Positions 7,808-17,600 of a DNA stretch of 55,006 nt are shown here, piece after piece. Position 1 is the stretch's first letter. Each line of letters opens with the position of its first letter. The stretch is from Campylobacteraceae bacterium (GTDB lineage: Bacteria > Campylobacterota > Campylobacteria > Campylobacterales > Sulfurovaceae). The translations under genes were made by a program, and so were the position numbers. The DNA lies in NCBI GenBank assembly GCA_027036015.1, contig JALVTH010000009.1:1-55006 (forward strand). Reading direction: 5' to 3'. Under the pieces are notes generated by a model. It did not search any database, was not told the DNA's origin, and saw only the letters and a program-made list of their open reading frames with translations.

Positions 7808-8520
7808 TAAATACAAGGATCGGTCATATCCGATACTCTGTTATAAAGATAAATTTCTACACGGCGATTAATTGCTCTTTGTGCTTCAGTTTTATTTGGA
7901 ACGAGAGGTTTATTGTAAGAGCATCCTTTTACATAAATTCTATTGGCAATTCCATAGCTTTTTAAGATGTTAGCCACAGCTTGAGCTCTTTTGAGTGAAA
8001 GTTTATAGTTATATTCATAACTTCCTTTGCTATCGGTAAATCCAGCCACTTGAACGATTGTTTGAGGATAGTTACGAAGTAAGGCTGCAACTTTAAGCAC
8101 TTTATCTCTTGCACTTGGCATAACTTGAGCTGAATCAAATGGGAACATCATGGAACTTCTAAACATAATGCGAACGTATCTATCGCCTTTAATAACGACG
8201 ATACTTCTGCTTGGATCAAGTGCTGCTAATGGATCGTTGCTCACTCCTGTTCCTAAAGCCTCAGCTACCGCGTTTGCTTGTTCGTCAAGCAAATATCCAA
8301 TACCACCGCCTACGGCCGTTCCAGCTGCTGCACCAAGCAATGCTCCTTTTAATTTTTTCTTAGAAGTTGCCGCACCAATAACTGCTCCAGCAACTGCACC
8401 AATTAATGCTCCATTTTCAGTTCTTGCATGTGTGTCATCTTTAACAAGCGTTGGTTGAACAACGGCACATCCACCCATTAAAGCACCAATAAGGGTAAAT
8501 GAAATTATTTTTTTTCTCAT
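7807..8520 (-). CDS. OmpA-family lipoprotein with glycine-zipper region
   Basis: 237 residues. Lipoprotein signal ending MGGC (Cys18); then a glycine-zipper segment (about 36-80: alternating GALIGAVAGAVIGAAT and GALLGAAAGTAVGGGIGYLL) that can insert in or lie against membrane; then a C-terminal OmpA domain (about 110-230) with the peptidoglycan-binding pattern QVAGFTDSKGSYEYNYKLS and LKRAQAVANIL, ending NRRVEIYLYNR. It resembles YiaD/Pal-like proteins tethering the outer membrane to peptidoglycan. It is monocistronic, immediately upstream (divergent) of rnpB. Confidence 0.88.
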   Translation of the reverse strand: MRKKIISFTLIGALMGGCAVVQPTLVKDDTHARTENGALIGAVAGAVIGAATSKKKLKGALLGAAAGTAVGGGIGYLLDEQANAVAEALGTGVSNDPLAALDPSRSIVVIKGDRYVRIMFRSSMMFPFDSAQVMPSARDKVLKVAALLRNYPQTIVQVAGFTDSKGSYEYNYKLSLKRAQAVANILKSYGIANRIYVKGCSYNKPLVPNKTEAQRAINRRVEIYLYNRVSDMTDPCI

Positions 8521-8586
8521 CCTTATACTCCTGTTTCATATTTTTCAATATATTATAGCACGCTTTTTTAAATTTTCAAAATATGG

Positions 8587-8592
8587 TATAAT
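8587..8592 (+). promoter_or_regulatory. -10 box of rnpB
   Basis: TATAAT eight bases before the predicted 5' end of RNase P RNA at about 8601, the expected spacing for a direct start. Confidence 0.7.
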
Positions 8593-8600
8593 TATAAGCT

Positions 8601-8938
8601 CTAATATGGGTATGACGGGTAGTTGCTTGGTTTAGTCAAGAGGAAAGTCCGGGCTGCAGCAAGGCAGGGTTCCGCTTAACGGGCGGCCGCAGTAATGCGA
8701 GGGCAAGTGCAACAGAGAGTAGACCGCCGGAAACTTTTTCGGTAAGGGTGAAAGGGTGGTGTAAGAGACCACCGGTGTCTATGGCGACATAGGCAGCCAG
8801 GTAAACCCAACCCGCAGCAAGAAGCACCAGGTATAAGCCTTGCAATTTGTGTGCTTCGCAAGAGGTAGTTAGCAATAGCTACCCATAGATAAATAACTAC
8901 CCAAGACAGAACCCGGCTTATAGTCGTGCCCATATTAG
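8601..8938 (+). ncRNA. rnpB: RNase P RNA (bacterial type A)
   Basis: The catalytic RNA that trims tRNA 5' ends. Conserved blocks are present: GAGGAAAGTCCGGGCT near the 5' end (8639-8655), AGAGAGTAGACCGCC, GTAAACCC, and ACAGAACCCGGCTTATAG near the 3' end. The ends are set by helix P1: CTAATATGGG (8601-8610) pairs perfectly with CCCATATTAG (8929-8938). Length about 338 nt. The short reading frames on the minus strand here are artefacts of this RNA. Confidence 0.96.
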
Positions 8939-9000
8939 GGCATTTTTACTTCTTATCTTTTTTTGCTATAGTAACTTAAAAAAAAGAAAGAGAAATTTTC

Positions 9001-9786
9001 ATGAGATTTGCTTTAATTTGTATTGTAAGCTCTTTTTTATTAGCAAATACGCATTATGCTAAATTAGAGCCTTTTAGCAAAGCAACGATTAAAGCACAAG
9101 TTGCAGGCCAAGTTACTATGGCAAAAGAAGCTCTTGAAGGAAGAGTCGTTGATGGCAAAATAGTTCAAATTGATGATACAATTGAACAAATTGAATTAAA
9201 AAGTGCAAAAAAAGAGCTCAATTTAACGAAAAAAGAGTTGGCTCTTAATAAAAAATTGCTTCCATTTTTAAAAAAAAGTTTAGCGCAAAAAGAGCAGCTT
9301 TATAAAAAAATCACTCCTTTAAGCGCTACCTCTTTTAGTCAAAAAGATTCTGTTTATAGTGCCTTTTTATCAGCAAAAACACAATTTTTTGCTACAAAAG
9401 AAAAGATACTCTCCTTACAAGAAAAAATGAATAATTTACAAAAACAAATTGCTCTTTTGCAAGATAAAATTGAGAAAAAAGCAATTAAAATCCAGAATCG
9501 CTATTTATATAAACTCTTTGTTAGAGAAGGCGATTTTGTAAGTATTGGTTCACCAATTGCTACGATTTTAGACACTTCTAAAGCAAAATTAACGATTTTT
9601 TTAACAAAAGAGGAACTTAAAAATATTACTAAGAAAAAAATCTATATAAATGGAAGGGTAACAAATTTGAGATTTTATAAGATTTGGCAAGTTGCCGATA
9701 GTAAATACATTTCCTCATATAGAGCCGAAATTGTTACAAAACCTTTTACGCAATTTTCAACTTTAATAAAGGTAGAAGTTAAATGA
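9001..9786 (+). CDS. periplasmic adaptor-like (HlyD/MFP-type) protein
   Basis: 261 residues with a short signal peptide (about 1-15). The arrangement is that of a membrane-fusion protein: a first half-lipoyl segment (KLEPFSKATIKAQVAGQV, about 22-55), a long coiled coil (about 60-170, Lys/Gln/Leu-rich), the second half-lipoyl (VREGDFVSIGSPIATILD), and a short beta-barrel-like end. It is shorter than efflux adaptors and no pump or TolC gene is adjacent. Instead its stop overlaps (ATGA) a molybdopterin oxidoreductase gene, so the two are coupled. Efflux function is therefore uncertain; it may serve another envelope process. Confidence 0.65.
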   Translation: MRFALICIVSSFLLANTHYAKLEPFSKATIKAQVAGQVTMAKEALEGRVVDGKIVQIDDTIEQIELKSAKKELNLTKKELALNKKLLPFLKKSLAQKEQLYKKITPLSATSFSQKDSVYSAFLSAKTQFFATKEKILSLQEKMNNLQKQIALLQDKIEKKAIKIQNRYLYKLFVREGDFVSIGSPIATILDTSKAKLTIFLTKEELKNITKKKIYINGRVTNLRFYKIWQVADSKYISSYRAEIVTKPFTQFSTLIKVEVK

Positions 9787-11567
9787 TTCAAACGGCATGT
9801 CCTCTTGATTGTTATGATGCTTGCAAAGTTTTAGTTGATCCTAAAAACCCTAAAAAGCTTTTTGGAGCACCTCATCCATATACAAAAGAGAGGCTTTGTG
9901 TTCATTTATATCGACACTTTCCAAATGCCAAAAGAATTACAAAGCCAAAAGTTAATGGCAAAGAGGTAAGCCTTGATGAAGCACTTGATGCAGTTGCTGA
10001 TGCACTTAAGAAAAAATGGCTGCTTTGGAGAGGAAGTGGTAATTTAGCTCTTATGCAAGAAGTTACTAATCTTTTAGCAAAAAGAGCCAATGGAGTCATT
10101 ACAAGAGGAAGCCTTTGTGATGGGGCTGGAGATGCTGGAATAGTAGAGGGAAGAGGAGTTAATAAGCTTTTAAGTCCACATCAAATTGCAAAGGCTGATG
10201 TTGTCGTTATTTGGGGAAGAAATGTAACCGAAACAAGCCCGCACTTAGTAGATTTTATTAAAGATAAAAAGATAGTTGTTATTGATCCAAGAAAAATTCC
10301 AATAACAAAAAATGCTATCTTACATTTGCAAATTAAACCAAGAAGCGATTTTTATTTAGCCATTTTGTTAGCACGCTTTTTAATAATGGAAGGAGCCGAA
10401 GATAGCCCTTGGCTTGAAAAGTTTGCAAGTGAATGGGAAGATTATTATGAATTCACAAGAACGTTTCGAATTAAAGCTATTTTAGAGCATATTGGTATAA
10501 GTTTGGATGATTTAGGAGATTTGCTTTTATTGCTGCAAGAAAAAAGAGTCGTCTTTTTAGTTGGTGCTGGAGTTCAAAGAAATTGCATTGGAAATATGAC
10601 GCTAAGAGCAATAGATGCGGTTGCGGCAATTTTAGGGCTTTTTGGCAAAGAAGGATGTGGGGTGAGTTATTTATCTAATTCAAAATTAGGTCTTGAGAAT
10701 CCATTTGAAATTACAGCTAAAAGTGAGCCAAAAGCGGCAACTCCATTTGCAAAATATGAAAGCGTTTTAATTCAAGGTGGTAATCCAGCCCACTCAATGC
10801 CAAATAGCAATAAAGTTGTAAAAGAGTTAAAGGAGGTTGAAAATATAATTTATTTTGGACTTTACGAGAATGAAACGAGTGCTCTATCTAACATAATTAT
10901 TCCTGCAAAAAGTTTTTTAGAAAAAGATGATGTGCGCCTTTCCTATGGACATGAATATATGCTAAAAATGAATAAAGTTTATGAAAGCGATATAGGAATT
11001 AGTGAATATGACTTTACTCAAGAGATTTTAAAGCGTCTTAATTTAGAGCCAATTGAGAGTGAAAGTTTTTACATTGAACATTTCTTAAAACAAGCAAAAA
11101 GAGTGGATGATCATCTCATAAGTCCAGCCTTTGAAGAGATTCCTTATAAAGATGGTTTTAGCGAAGATGGAGAGGATGAATTTGAATTTATTGATGATTT
11201 TTATGATGATTTTGAAAATATTAAGGCACTTCGGCGTTTTCGAAGAAAAGTTAAAAAAGAGACGCAAAAGTTTTTTTATCTTTTAACGCCAAAGAGTAAA
11301 AGAAGTCTTAATTCGCAATTTGCTCCAAGTGAAGTTAAAGTTTATCTTTCAAAAGAGGCTGGATTTAAAGAGGGCGATGAGGTAGTTGTAATTTCTGATA
11401 ATGGAGCATTGAAAGCTATCGTTGCAATTGATGATGAGCTGCGAAGTGACGTAGCTGTAATTTATAGTTATACGAAAGGAGTAAACAAATTAACCCCTTC
11501 GCATCTATCTGATGAGGGAGAGAATGCATGTTATGGAGATGTTAAAGTTATAATTGAGCCACTTTGA
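9783..11567 (+). CDS. molybdopterin oxidoreductase with [4Fe-4S] site, cytoplasmic
   Basis: 594 residues. The N-terminus carries a [4Fe-4S] motif C6-x3-C10-x3-C14 with a fourth Cys at 39 (CPLDCYDAC...RLC). Molybdopterin-binding blocks follow (VVVIWGRNVTETSPH, IVVIDPRKI, QGGNPAHSMPN, IIPAKSFLEKDDVR), with a Cys at 112 in TRGSLCDGAG at the position where the metal ligand lies in formate-dehydrogenase-like enzymes. A C-terminal cofactor-binding beta-barrel ends the protein. No twin-arginine signal is present, so it should be cytoplasmic. About residues 452-482 form a strikingly acidic insert rich in Asp/Glu/Phe. Substrate unknown; Mo or W cannot be distinguished. Coupled to the adaptor-like gene by a 4-base overlap. 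Confidence 0.8.
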   Translation: MIQTACPLDCYDACKVLVDPKNPKKLFGAPHPYTKERLCVHLYRHFPNAKRITKPKVNGKEVSLDEALDAVADALKKKWLLWRGSGNLALMQEVTNLLAKRANGVITRGSLCDGAGDAGIVEGRGVNKLLSPHQIAKADVVVIWGRNVTETSPHLVDFIKDKKIVVIDPRKIPITKNAILHLQIKPRSDFYLAILLARFLIMEGAEDSPWLEKFASEWEDYYEFTRTFRIKAILEHIGISLDDLGDLLLLLQEKRVVFLVGAGVQRNCIGNMTLRAIDAVAAILGLFGKEGCGVSYLSNSKLGLENPFEITAKSEPKAATPFAKYESVLIQGGNPAHSMPNSNKVVKELKEVENIIYFGLYENETSALSNIIIPAKSFLEKDDVRLSYGHEYMLKMNKVYESDIGISEYDFTQEILKRLNLEPIESESFYIEHFLKQAKRVDDHLISPAFEEIPYKDGFSEDGEDEFEFIDDFYDDFENIKALRRFRRKVKKETQKFFYLLTPKSKRSLNSQFAPSEVKVYLSKEAGFKEGDEVVVISDNGALKAIVAIDDELRSDVAVIYSYTKGVNKLTPSHLSDEGENACYGDVKVIIEPL

Positions 11568-11611
11568 TATAAATTTTTGCAAGATAATTTGCACTTTTAT
11601 TAAAAAATTGC

Positions 11612-11617
11612 TATCAT
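11612..11617 (+). promoter_or_regulatory. -10 box for bamA
   Basis: TATCAT preceded by TTGC (TGn extension), 30 bases before the bamA ATG, in an otherwise empty 79-base gap. Confidence 0.45.
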
Positions 11618-11646
11618 ATGAAATATCTTTTTTATAAAGGAAAAAC

Positions 11647-13692
11647 ATGATAGCAAGGGCGACTTTAATATCAATTGCAACTTCTGCTATTTTATTAGCT
11701 GCCGCTTTACCACAAGGTAATGGGAAAATTGTTAAAATTTCTACTTCTGGAATGTCTGAAGATAAAGTCTCAGCCATTACAGGGATTCATGAGGGGGATG
11801 AGTATTCAATTGCTGCTATACAAGCAGCTGCGGCTAATTTGGAGCGAGCCCTTAAGCAAGCAGGTTATGTTGATGCAAAAGTAAGCGTTAGTGCCACTCA
11901 AAAAGATGATGGTATGAAAGTAAGTTTTAATGTCGATAAAGGTGAACCAATTAAAGTTAAAAAAGTTACCTTTATTGGAAATCATAAAATTAGCTCAAAA
12001 ATTTTAGAAGAAAATATTGTCAACAAGCCAGGAGGTTGGTTTTCATGGCTCACAGGCAGTGGTATTGCTGTGCCTTCACAACTTGAAGTAGACATGGCAA
12101 GAGTAAGAGATGAGTATTTAAAAAGAGGGTATTTGGATGTTAAAATTGATAAGCCTTTAATGAAAACCGATTTTGCTTCTAAAACGGCAGAAGTTACCTT
12201 TAGAATTTTAAACGAAGGTGAGCCTTATAAAGTATCTTCACTTAAACTTGAACCAATTCCAGGATTTGATAATAAAAAGTTACAAAAAAAGTTTGAGCTA
12301 AAAGAAGGGCAAGTTTTTAACGTTGAATATTTACGCCACGATTTACAAAAGCTTATTGAAGAAGCTGGAAACAAAGGATATGCGTTTGCCAATGCACAAC
12401 CACGCTTTAGAAAAAATGATGCAACGCATACTATTGATGTTATCTATTCAGTAAATTTGGGACCAAAAGTTAAAATTCATGATGTAAAAATTTTTGGTAA
12501 TACAAAAACAAAAGATCACGTTATTAGACGCTATATCTATTTAGCTCCTGGCGATACCTTTAATTTACAAGATTTAAAAGATTCTAAAGAAGAGTTGCAA
12601 AGAACGGGATTTTTTGATAGAGTAGATTTAGTTCCTAAAAAAGTAGGAGCAGATGCGGTTGATTTAGATGTAAACGTAAAAGAAGCGCAAACTGGAAGTA
12701 TTACGGCTGGACTTAGCTATGGAAGTTATGATGGATTAGGTGTAGATGCGTCAATTTCAGATATTAACCTTTTTGGAACTGGAATTGGATATAGTTTAAG
12801 TTTAGAAAAATCAAGAAAATCGCATAATTATTCAATTTCTATAACTGATCCAAGAGTATTTGATTCACTTTATAGTGTTTCTTTTGGACTTTTCCATCAA
12901 AAATATGAATTTATCGATTACACCAAAAAAGAAAAAGGTGGATATGTAAGTGTTGGAAGAAAGCTTACCAGACATTTAGATGCTTCTGTTGGAATTAGTT
13001 ATTCTGATGTTTCATATAGTGATTATGATAATAATATTACAAGCACAGATTACAATTTTGATTTTACTTCTTATAAAAAAGCTGCTATTTTTTCAACAAT
13101 TACTTATGATACAACTGATGATTATTATGTTCCAAGAAAAGGTATTTATGCTCAACTTTATTTAGAGTATGCCGGTTTTGGTAAAAAAAGTAAATATGCA
13201 CGATTTTTTAAGAGTGAATTTAAATTTGCTACCTATTATGGAATGAAAAAGATTTTAAATTATGATTTAATTTTAAGAGCAAAATTAAGAGCTGCTTATA
13301 TTAACAATAAAGGGAATACTCCAAGAGCTGAGAGACTCTATCTTGGTGGATCAAGCTATGGAGTAAGAGGCTTTACTACTGCTTCTATTTCTCCAATGGG
13401 AAAAGATAATAATGGCAATTTATATCGTCTTGGTGGATATAAAAGTGCTGTTGTTTCACTTGAAGCAAGCATTCCTCTTGATTTTATTACCGACAAAATG
13501 CGTTTAACTGGATTTGTTGATTATGGATGGATTAAAGGGTATAATCAAACTGAAAAAAGAGGCTCAGTTGGTGCCCAAATTGAGTGGCGTTCACCATTTG
13601 GACCAATTAATTTGATTTTTGCTAAAGGCTTTAATAAAAAACCATATGATGATACAGCTAAATTTGAATTTACTATTGGTAACAAATTCTAA
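11647..13692 (+). CDS. bamA: BamA, outer-membrane protein assembly factor
   Basis: 681 residues with a signal peptide (about 1-21), POTRA domains and a 16-stranded barrel. Four POTRA units can be recognised (about 27-100, 101-193, 194-275, 276-350; each with the buried GY or GF turn such as LKQAGYVDAKV, YLKRGYLDVKI, GNKGYAFANAQ, LQRTGFFDRV), one fewer than the five of E. coli BamA. The barrel has the lid-loop motif GVRGF and ends TIGNKF with the terminal Phe of the beta signal. It inserts barrel proteins into the outer membrane. Chain length is below the usual 740-800. Single gene with its own promoter and terminator. Confidence 0.92.
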   Translation: MIARATLISIATSAILLAAALPQGNGKIVKISTSGMSEDKVSAITGIHEGDEYSIAAIQAAAANLERALKQAGYVDAKVSVSATQKDDGMKVSFNVDKGEPIKVKKVTFIGNHKISSKILEENIVNKPGGWFSWLTGSGIAVPSQLEVDMARVRDEYLKRGYLDVKIDKPLMKTDFASKTAEVTFRILNEGEPYKVSSLKLEPIPGFDNKKLQKKFELKEGQVFNVEYLRHDLQKLIEEAGNKGYAFANAQPRFRKNDATHTIDVIYSVNLGPKVKIHDVKIFGNTKTKDHVIRRYIYLAPGDTFNLQDLKDSKEELQRTGFFDRVDLVPKKVGADAVDLDVNVKEAQTGSITAGLSYGSYDGLGVDASISDINLFGTGIGYSLSLEKSRKSHNYSISITDPRVFDSLYSVSFGLFHQKYEFIDYTKKEKGGYVSVGRKLTRHLDASVGISYSDVSYSDYDNNITSTDYNFDFTSYKKAAIFSTITYDTTDDYYVPRKGIYAQLYLEYAGFGKKSKYARFFKSEFKFATYYGMKKILNYDLILRAKLRAAYINNKGNTPRAERLYLGGSSYGVRGFTTASISPMGKDNNGNLYRLGGYKSAVVSLEASIPLDFITDKMRLTGFVDYGWIKGYNQTEKRGSVGAQIEWRSPFGPINLIFAKGFNKKPYDDTAKFEFTIGNKF

Positions 13693-13698
13693 CTCTTC

Positions 13699-13730
13699 TC
13701 TCGCCTTTGGCGAGAATGCTACTTTTTTTC
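13699..13730 (+). terminator. bamA terminator
   Basis: TCTCGCC and GGCGAGA form a seven-pair stem with a TTT loop, followed by a T-rich run starting at 13721. Confidence 0.75.
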
Positions 13731-13796
13731 TTTTTTTCACTCAAAGCCTCTTTCTTTATGCTATAATTTAAAAAAAATTTTTATAAAGGATTGAAA

Positions 13797-14363
13797 ATGG
13801 CAAAAGCATTAGTTCTTTTAGCAGATGGATTTGAAGAGATTGAAGGTGTAACCATTATTGATATTTTACGAAGAGGTGGAGTAGAAGTTCAAAGTGCTTA
13901 TTTACCAGGTGAATTTGAAAATGATTTAGTAACTGGAGCAAATGGAATTACCATTCAAGCCGATGTTCCTTTAAAAACTGTTGTTGTAGATGAGTATGAT
14001 ATTGTAGTACTTCCTGGAGGTTGGGGTGGAACCAATCGTTTAGCCGAAAATGAAATGGCTCAAAGCGTTATTAAAGAGTTTAAAGCAAAAGGGAAGTGGG
14101 TTGCGGCAATGTGTGCAGCTCCTTATGCATTGCATGTTGCTGGGGTTTTAAGCAAAAAATATACTTGTTATCCTGGTGTAGAAGAGCAAATTAGACCAGA
14201 AGATAGAGTAGATGATATAGTAGTTGTTGATGAGAAGGTTATTACTTCTCAAGGTCCTGCAACTGCAATTTGTTTTGCGTTAGAGATTGTCAGACAATTA
14301 GTTGGAGAAGAGAGCTTTGAAACTGTTAAAAATGGAACTTTGGCAAAATATTGCCAAGAGTAA
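13797..14363 (+). CDS. DJ-1/PfpI family protein (YajL-like)
   Basis: 188 residues from the ATG at 13797, which follows AAGGA; the in-frame TTG at 13791 is less likely. The fold pattern is complete: MAKALVLLADGFEEIEGVT with Glu15 (equivalent of the conserved acidic residue) and the nucleophile elbow VAAMCAAPYAL with Cys106. Length and Cys position match human DJ-1 and E. coli YajL. Family members act as glyoxalase/deglycase-type or redox-protective enzymes; the exact activity is debated. A 58-residue winged-helix gene follows after 9 bases. Confidence 0.88.
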   Translation: MAKALVLLADGFEEIEGVTIIDILRRGGVEVQSAYLPGEFENDLVTGANGITIQADVPLKTVVVDEYDIVVLPGGWGGTNRLAENEMAQSVIKEFKAKGKWVAAMCAAPYALHVAGVLSKKYTCYPGVEEQIRPEDRVDDIVVVDEKVITSQGPATAICFALEIVRQLVGEESFETVKNGTLAKYCQE

Positions 14364-14372
14364 GGAGAGAAG

Positions 14373-14549
14373 ATGAGTATTGAAGAGCAAGTTTTACAAG
14401 CTTTGCAAAAAAGTGAGGAGCCACTTAAAAGTGGTGATATTGCAAAAATTTTAAATATTGATTCAAAAGAGGTGAGCAAAGCGATTAAAAAATTAAAAGA
14501 GCAAGGCAAAATTGAATCTCCTAAGCGTTGCTACTACAAAGCTAAATAA
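14373..14549 (+). CDS. 58-residue winged-helix DNA-binding protein
   Basis: A short gene starting at ATG 14373 with GGAGAG 6 bases before it. The product is one compact winged helix: EEQVLQALQKSEEPLKSGDI (helix 1-2), AKILNIDSKEVSKAIKKLKE (recognition helix) and a wing GKIESPKRCYYKAK. It resembles the HTH part of MarR- or IclR-type or archaeal-style small wHTH proteins. It is probably co-transcribed with the DJ-1-like gene and may regulate it; this is inference. A terminator hairpin follows its stop. Confidence 0.7.
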   Translation: MSIEEQVLQALQKSEEPLKSGDIAKILNIDSKEVSKAIKKLKEQGKIESPKRCYYKAK

Positions 14550-14553
14550 CTTC

Positions 14554-14572
14554 TCTTCCCTTTTAGGGAAGA
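14554..14572 (+). terminator. stem-loop after the winged-helix gene
   Basis: TCTTCCC and GGGAAGA form a seven-pair stem with a TTTTA loop four bases after the stop; only scattered Ts follow. Confidence 0.55.
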
Positions 14573-14596
14573 TTTGCTTCTTTAGAAAAAAAATGC

Positions 14597-14602
14597 TACA
14601 AT
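14597..14602 (+). promoter_or_regulatory. -10 box for dnaE
   Basis: TACAAT with upstream TGC (extended -10), 27 bases before the dnaE ATG. Confidence 0.5.
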
Positions 14603-14629
14603 CAAGTTAAATTGCCAAAAAGGATTTTA

Positions 14630-17600
14630 ATGGCTGCACCTAAATTTACCCATTTGCATTTGCATACCGAATACTCTTTGCTTGATGGCGCTAATAAAAT
14701 TAAAGCTTTAGCAAAGCGCATTAAAGAGCTTGGAATGGAAGCTGTTGCTATGACTGATCATGGCAATATGTTTGGTGCGATAGATTTTTATACGACTATG
14801 AAAAAAGAAGGCATAAAGCCAATTATTGGAATGGAAGCCTATTTGCACAATAGTGAGGATTTAGGCGATAAAAGCACTAAACAGCGTTTTCATCTTTGTT
14901 TATATGCAAAAAATGAGATTGGTTATAAAAATTTGATGTATTTAAGCTCTCAAGCTTATATTAATGGATTTTACTATTATCCAAGAATTAATAAAAAGCT
15001 CTTAAGAGAACATAGCGAAGGTTTGATTTGCTCAGCTGCTTGTTTGCAAGGAGAAATCAACTGGCACTTAAATACCAATGAAAAAAATCTTAAATTTGGT
15101 GCAAAAGGGTATGAGAAAGCCAAAGAGATAGCACTTGAGTATAAAGAGATTTTTGGTGAAGATTTTTATTTGGAGATTATGAGGCATGGAATTAATGATC
15201 AATTACGAATTGATGAAGATATTTTGCGTCTTTCTAAAGAAACGGGTATAAAAGTAGTAGCAACAAATGATACTCATTATACCTTTAGAGAGGATGCCGA
15301 AGCACATGAAGCTTTTATGTGTATTGCAATGAACAAACTCTTAGATGATCCAAATAGACTTCGCCACTCCGTGCATGAATTTTACGTCAAATCTCCCGAA
15401 GAGATGGCAAAACTTTATGCCGATATTCCAGAGGCTTTAGAGGCAACGCAAGAAATTGTAGATAAATGCAATTTAGAGCTTAAGCTTGGCAATCCAACGC
15501 CGCCAAATTTTAAATTTACAAGAGAGCGTGCCAAAAAGGTTGGGCTTTCTTTACCAGAGCCTGATAAAGAGTATTCATTTAAAAATGATACCACACTTTT
15601 TATTTACGAAGCAAAAGAGGGCTTAAAGCGTCGCTTAGAGTATGTTCCAAAAGAGAAACATCAAAAGTATTGGGATCGTTTAGAACATGAGATAAAGATT
15701 ATTACTCAAATGAAATTCCCAGGTTATATGCTAATTGTTTGGGATTTTGTTAGAGAAGCAAAAGAGATGGGTATACCAGTAGGTCCTGGAAGAGGCTCAG
15801 CTGCTGGAAGTTTGGTTGCTTACGCGCTTGAGATTACCGATTTAGATCCAATGCCTTATGATTTGCTTTTTGAGCGTTTTTTAAATCCAGAGCGTGTAAC
15901 GATGCCAGATATTGATATGGATTTTTGTCAGAGCCGTCGCCAAGAGATTATTGATTATGTTATTCGAAAATATGGGCGCTATAATGTTGCGCAAATTATT
16001 ACTTTTGGGAAACTTTTAGCAAAAGGTGTAATTCGGGATGTTGCCAGAGTGCTTGGCATGCCTTATGCTAAAGCTGATGCAATGGCAAAATTAATTCCAG
16101 ATAAACCTGGAACAAAACTTGATGAAGCTTATGAAGCTGAATCAAAGTTACGAGAGCTTATTAAAAATGATCCTCAAGCAGCGCGTGTTTGGAAATATGC
16201 AAAAGCACTTGAAGGGCTCAATAGAAATGCTGGAACGCATGCAGCAGGAGTGGTAATTAGCAATGAAGAGCTTTGGCATAAAACTCCTCTTTTTAAACCA
16301 GCTGGACAAGATACATTAGCAACGCAATATAGTGGAAAATATATTGAAGATGTTGATTTAATTAAGTTTGACTTTTTGGGATTAAAAACTTTAACGGTAA
16401 TTGATGAAGCCAAAAAGCTTGTTAAAGAGCGCCGAGGAGTAGAGATTGATTTTAAAAAGGTTGATATTCAAGATAAAAAGGTCTATGAGTACATTTCGCA
16501 AGGGAACACTTTAGGGCTTTTTCAAATTGAATCAGCTGGTATGCAAGATTTAGCAAAACGCCTTAAACCGAGTGGTTTTGAAGATATAATTGCGATGCTT
16601 GCACTCTATCGTCCAGGACCGATGGAATCAGGTATGCTTGATGACTTTGTTGAAAGAAAGCATGGACGAGCAAAAATTACCTATATGTTTCCAGAGCTTG
16701 AGCCTATTTTAAAGCCAACTTATGGTGTTATTGTTTATCAAGAGCAGGTTATGCAAATTGTGCAAACTATTGGTGGCTTTACTCTGGGTGGGGCAGATTT
16801 GGTGCGCCGTGCAATGGGGAAAAAGATTAAAGAGGAGATGGATAGACTCAAAGGTGAGTTTGTTCAAGGTGCACAAAAAAACGGTTTTAATCCTCAAAAA
16901 GCGGGTGAGCTTTTTGATTTGATTGTAAAATTTGCTGGTTATGGATTTAATAAATCACACTCAGCCGCATATGCTATGATAACTTTTTATACCTCATATT
17001 TAAAATGTTACTATCCAACTGAATTTATGGCAGCGCAACTTTCGTTAGAAAAAGATAATACTACTAAAGTTGTAACTTATGTAGATGAAGTTAAACGCAT
17101 GGGAATTGAACTCTTGCCACCAGATATTAACCGCTCCGATTTAAAATTTATTGCAAGTAATATTGATGGCAAAGAGGTTATTTTATTTGGTTTGGGTGCT
17201 ATTAAAGGAGCCGGAGATATTGCGATAAACTCAATTTTAGAAGCAAGAAAAGAGGGTCCTTTTAAAGATTTAAGTGATTTTATCTCAAGGATTGATTCAA
17301 GCAAGGTGAATAAAAAAGTTATAGAGTCACTCATTAAATCTGGAGCCTTAGATTGCTTTGGCTATAGCCGCCGTGCAATGCTTATGCAAATTGAAGATAT
17401 TATTGAAGCTGCTCAAAAAGTAGCTTTAGCCAAAAAACAGGCACAAAATTCGCTCTTTGGCGAAAATGAAGAGATGACGCGTATTGAAATTGAGTTAGAA
17501 AAGTTAGAAGAGTTTGATACCTTAGAGCTTTTAGCTTTTGAAAAAGAGACTCTTGGATTTTATGTTTCTGGTCATCCTCTTGATAAATATAGAGATACTT

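Noticed and set aside
8636-8933. Two minus-strand reading frames of 79 and 85 codons
   Set aside because: They lie entirely within the RNase P RNA and have no ribosome site; they are by-products of its G+C-rich sequence.
15301-17334. Minus-strand frames of 79 to 85 codons within dnaE
   Set aside because: They are shadows of dnaE codons, with no ribosome sites and no protein-like composition.
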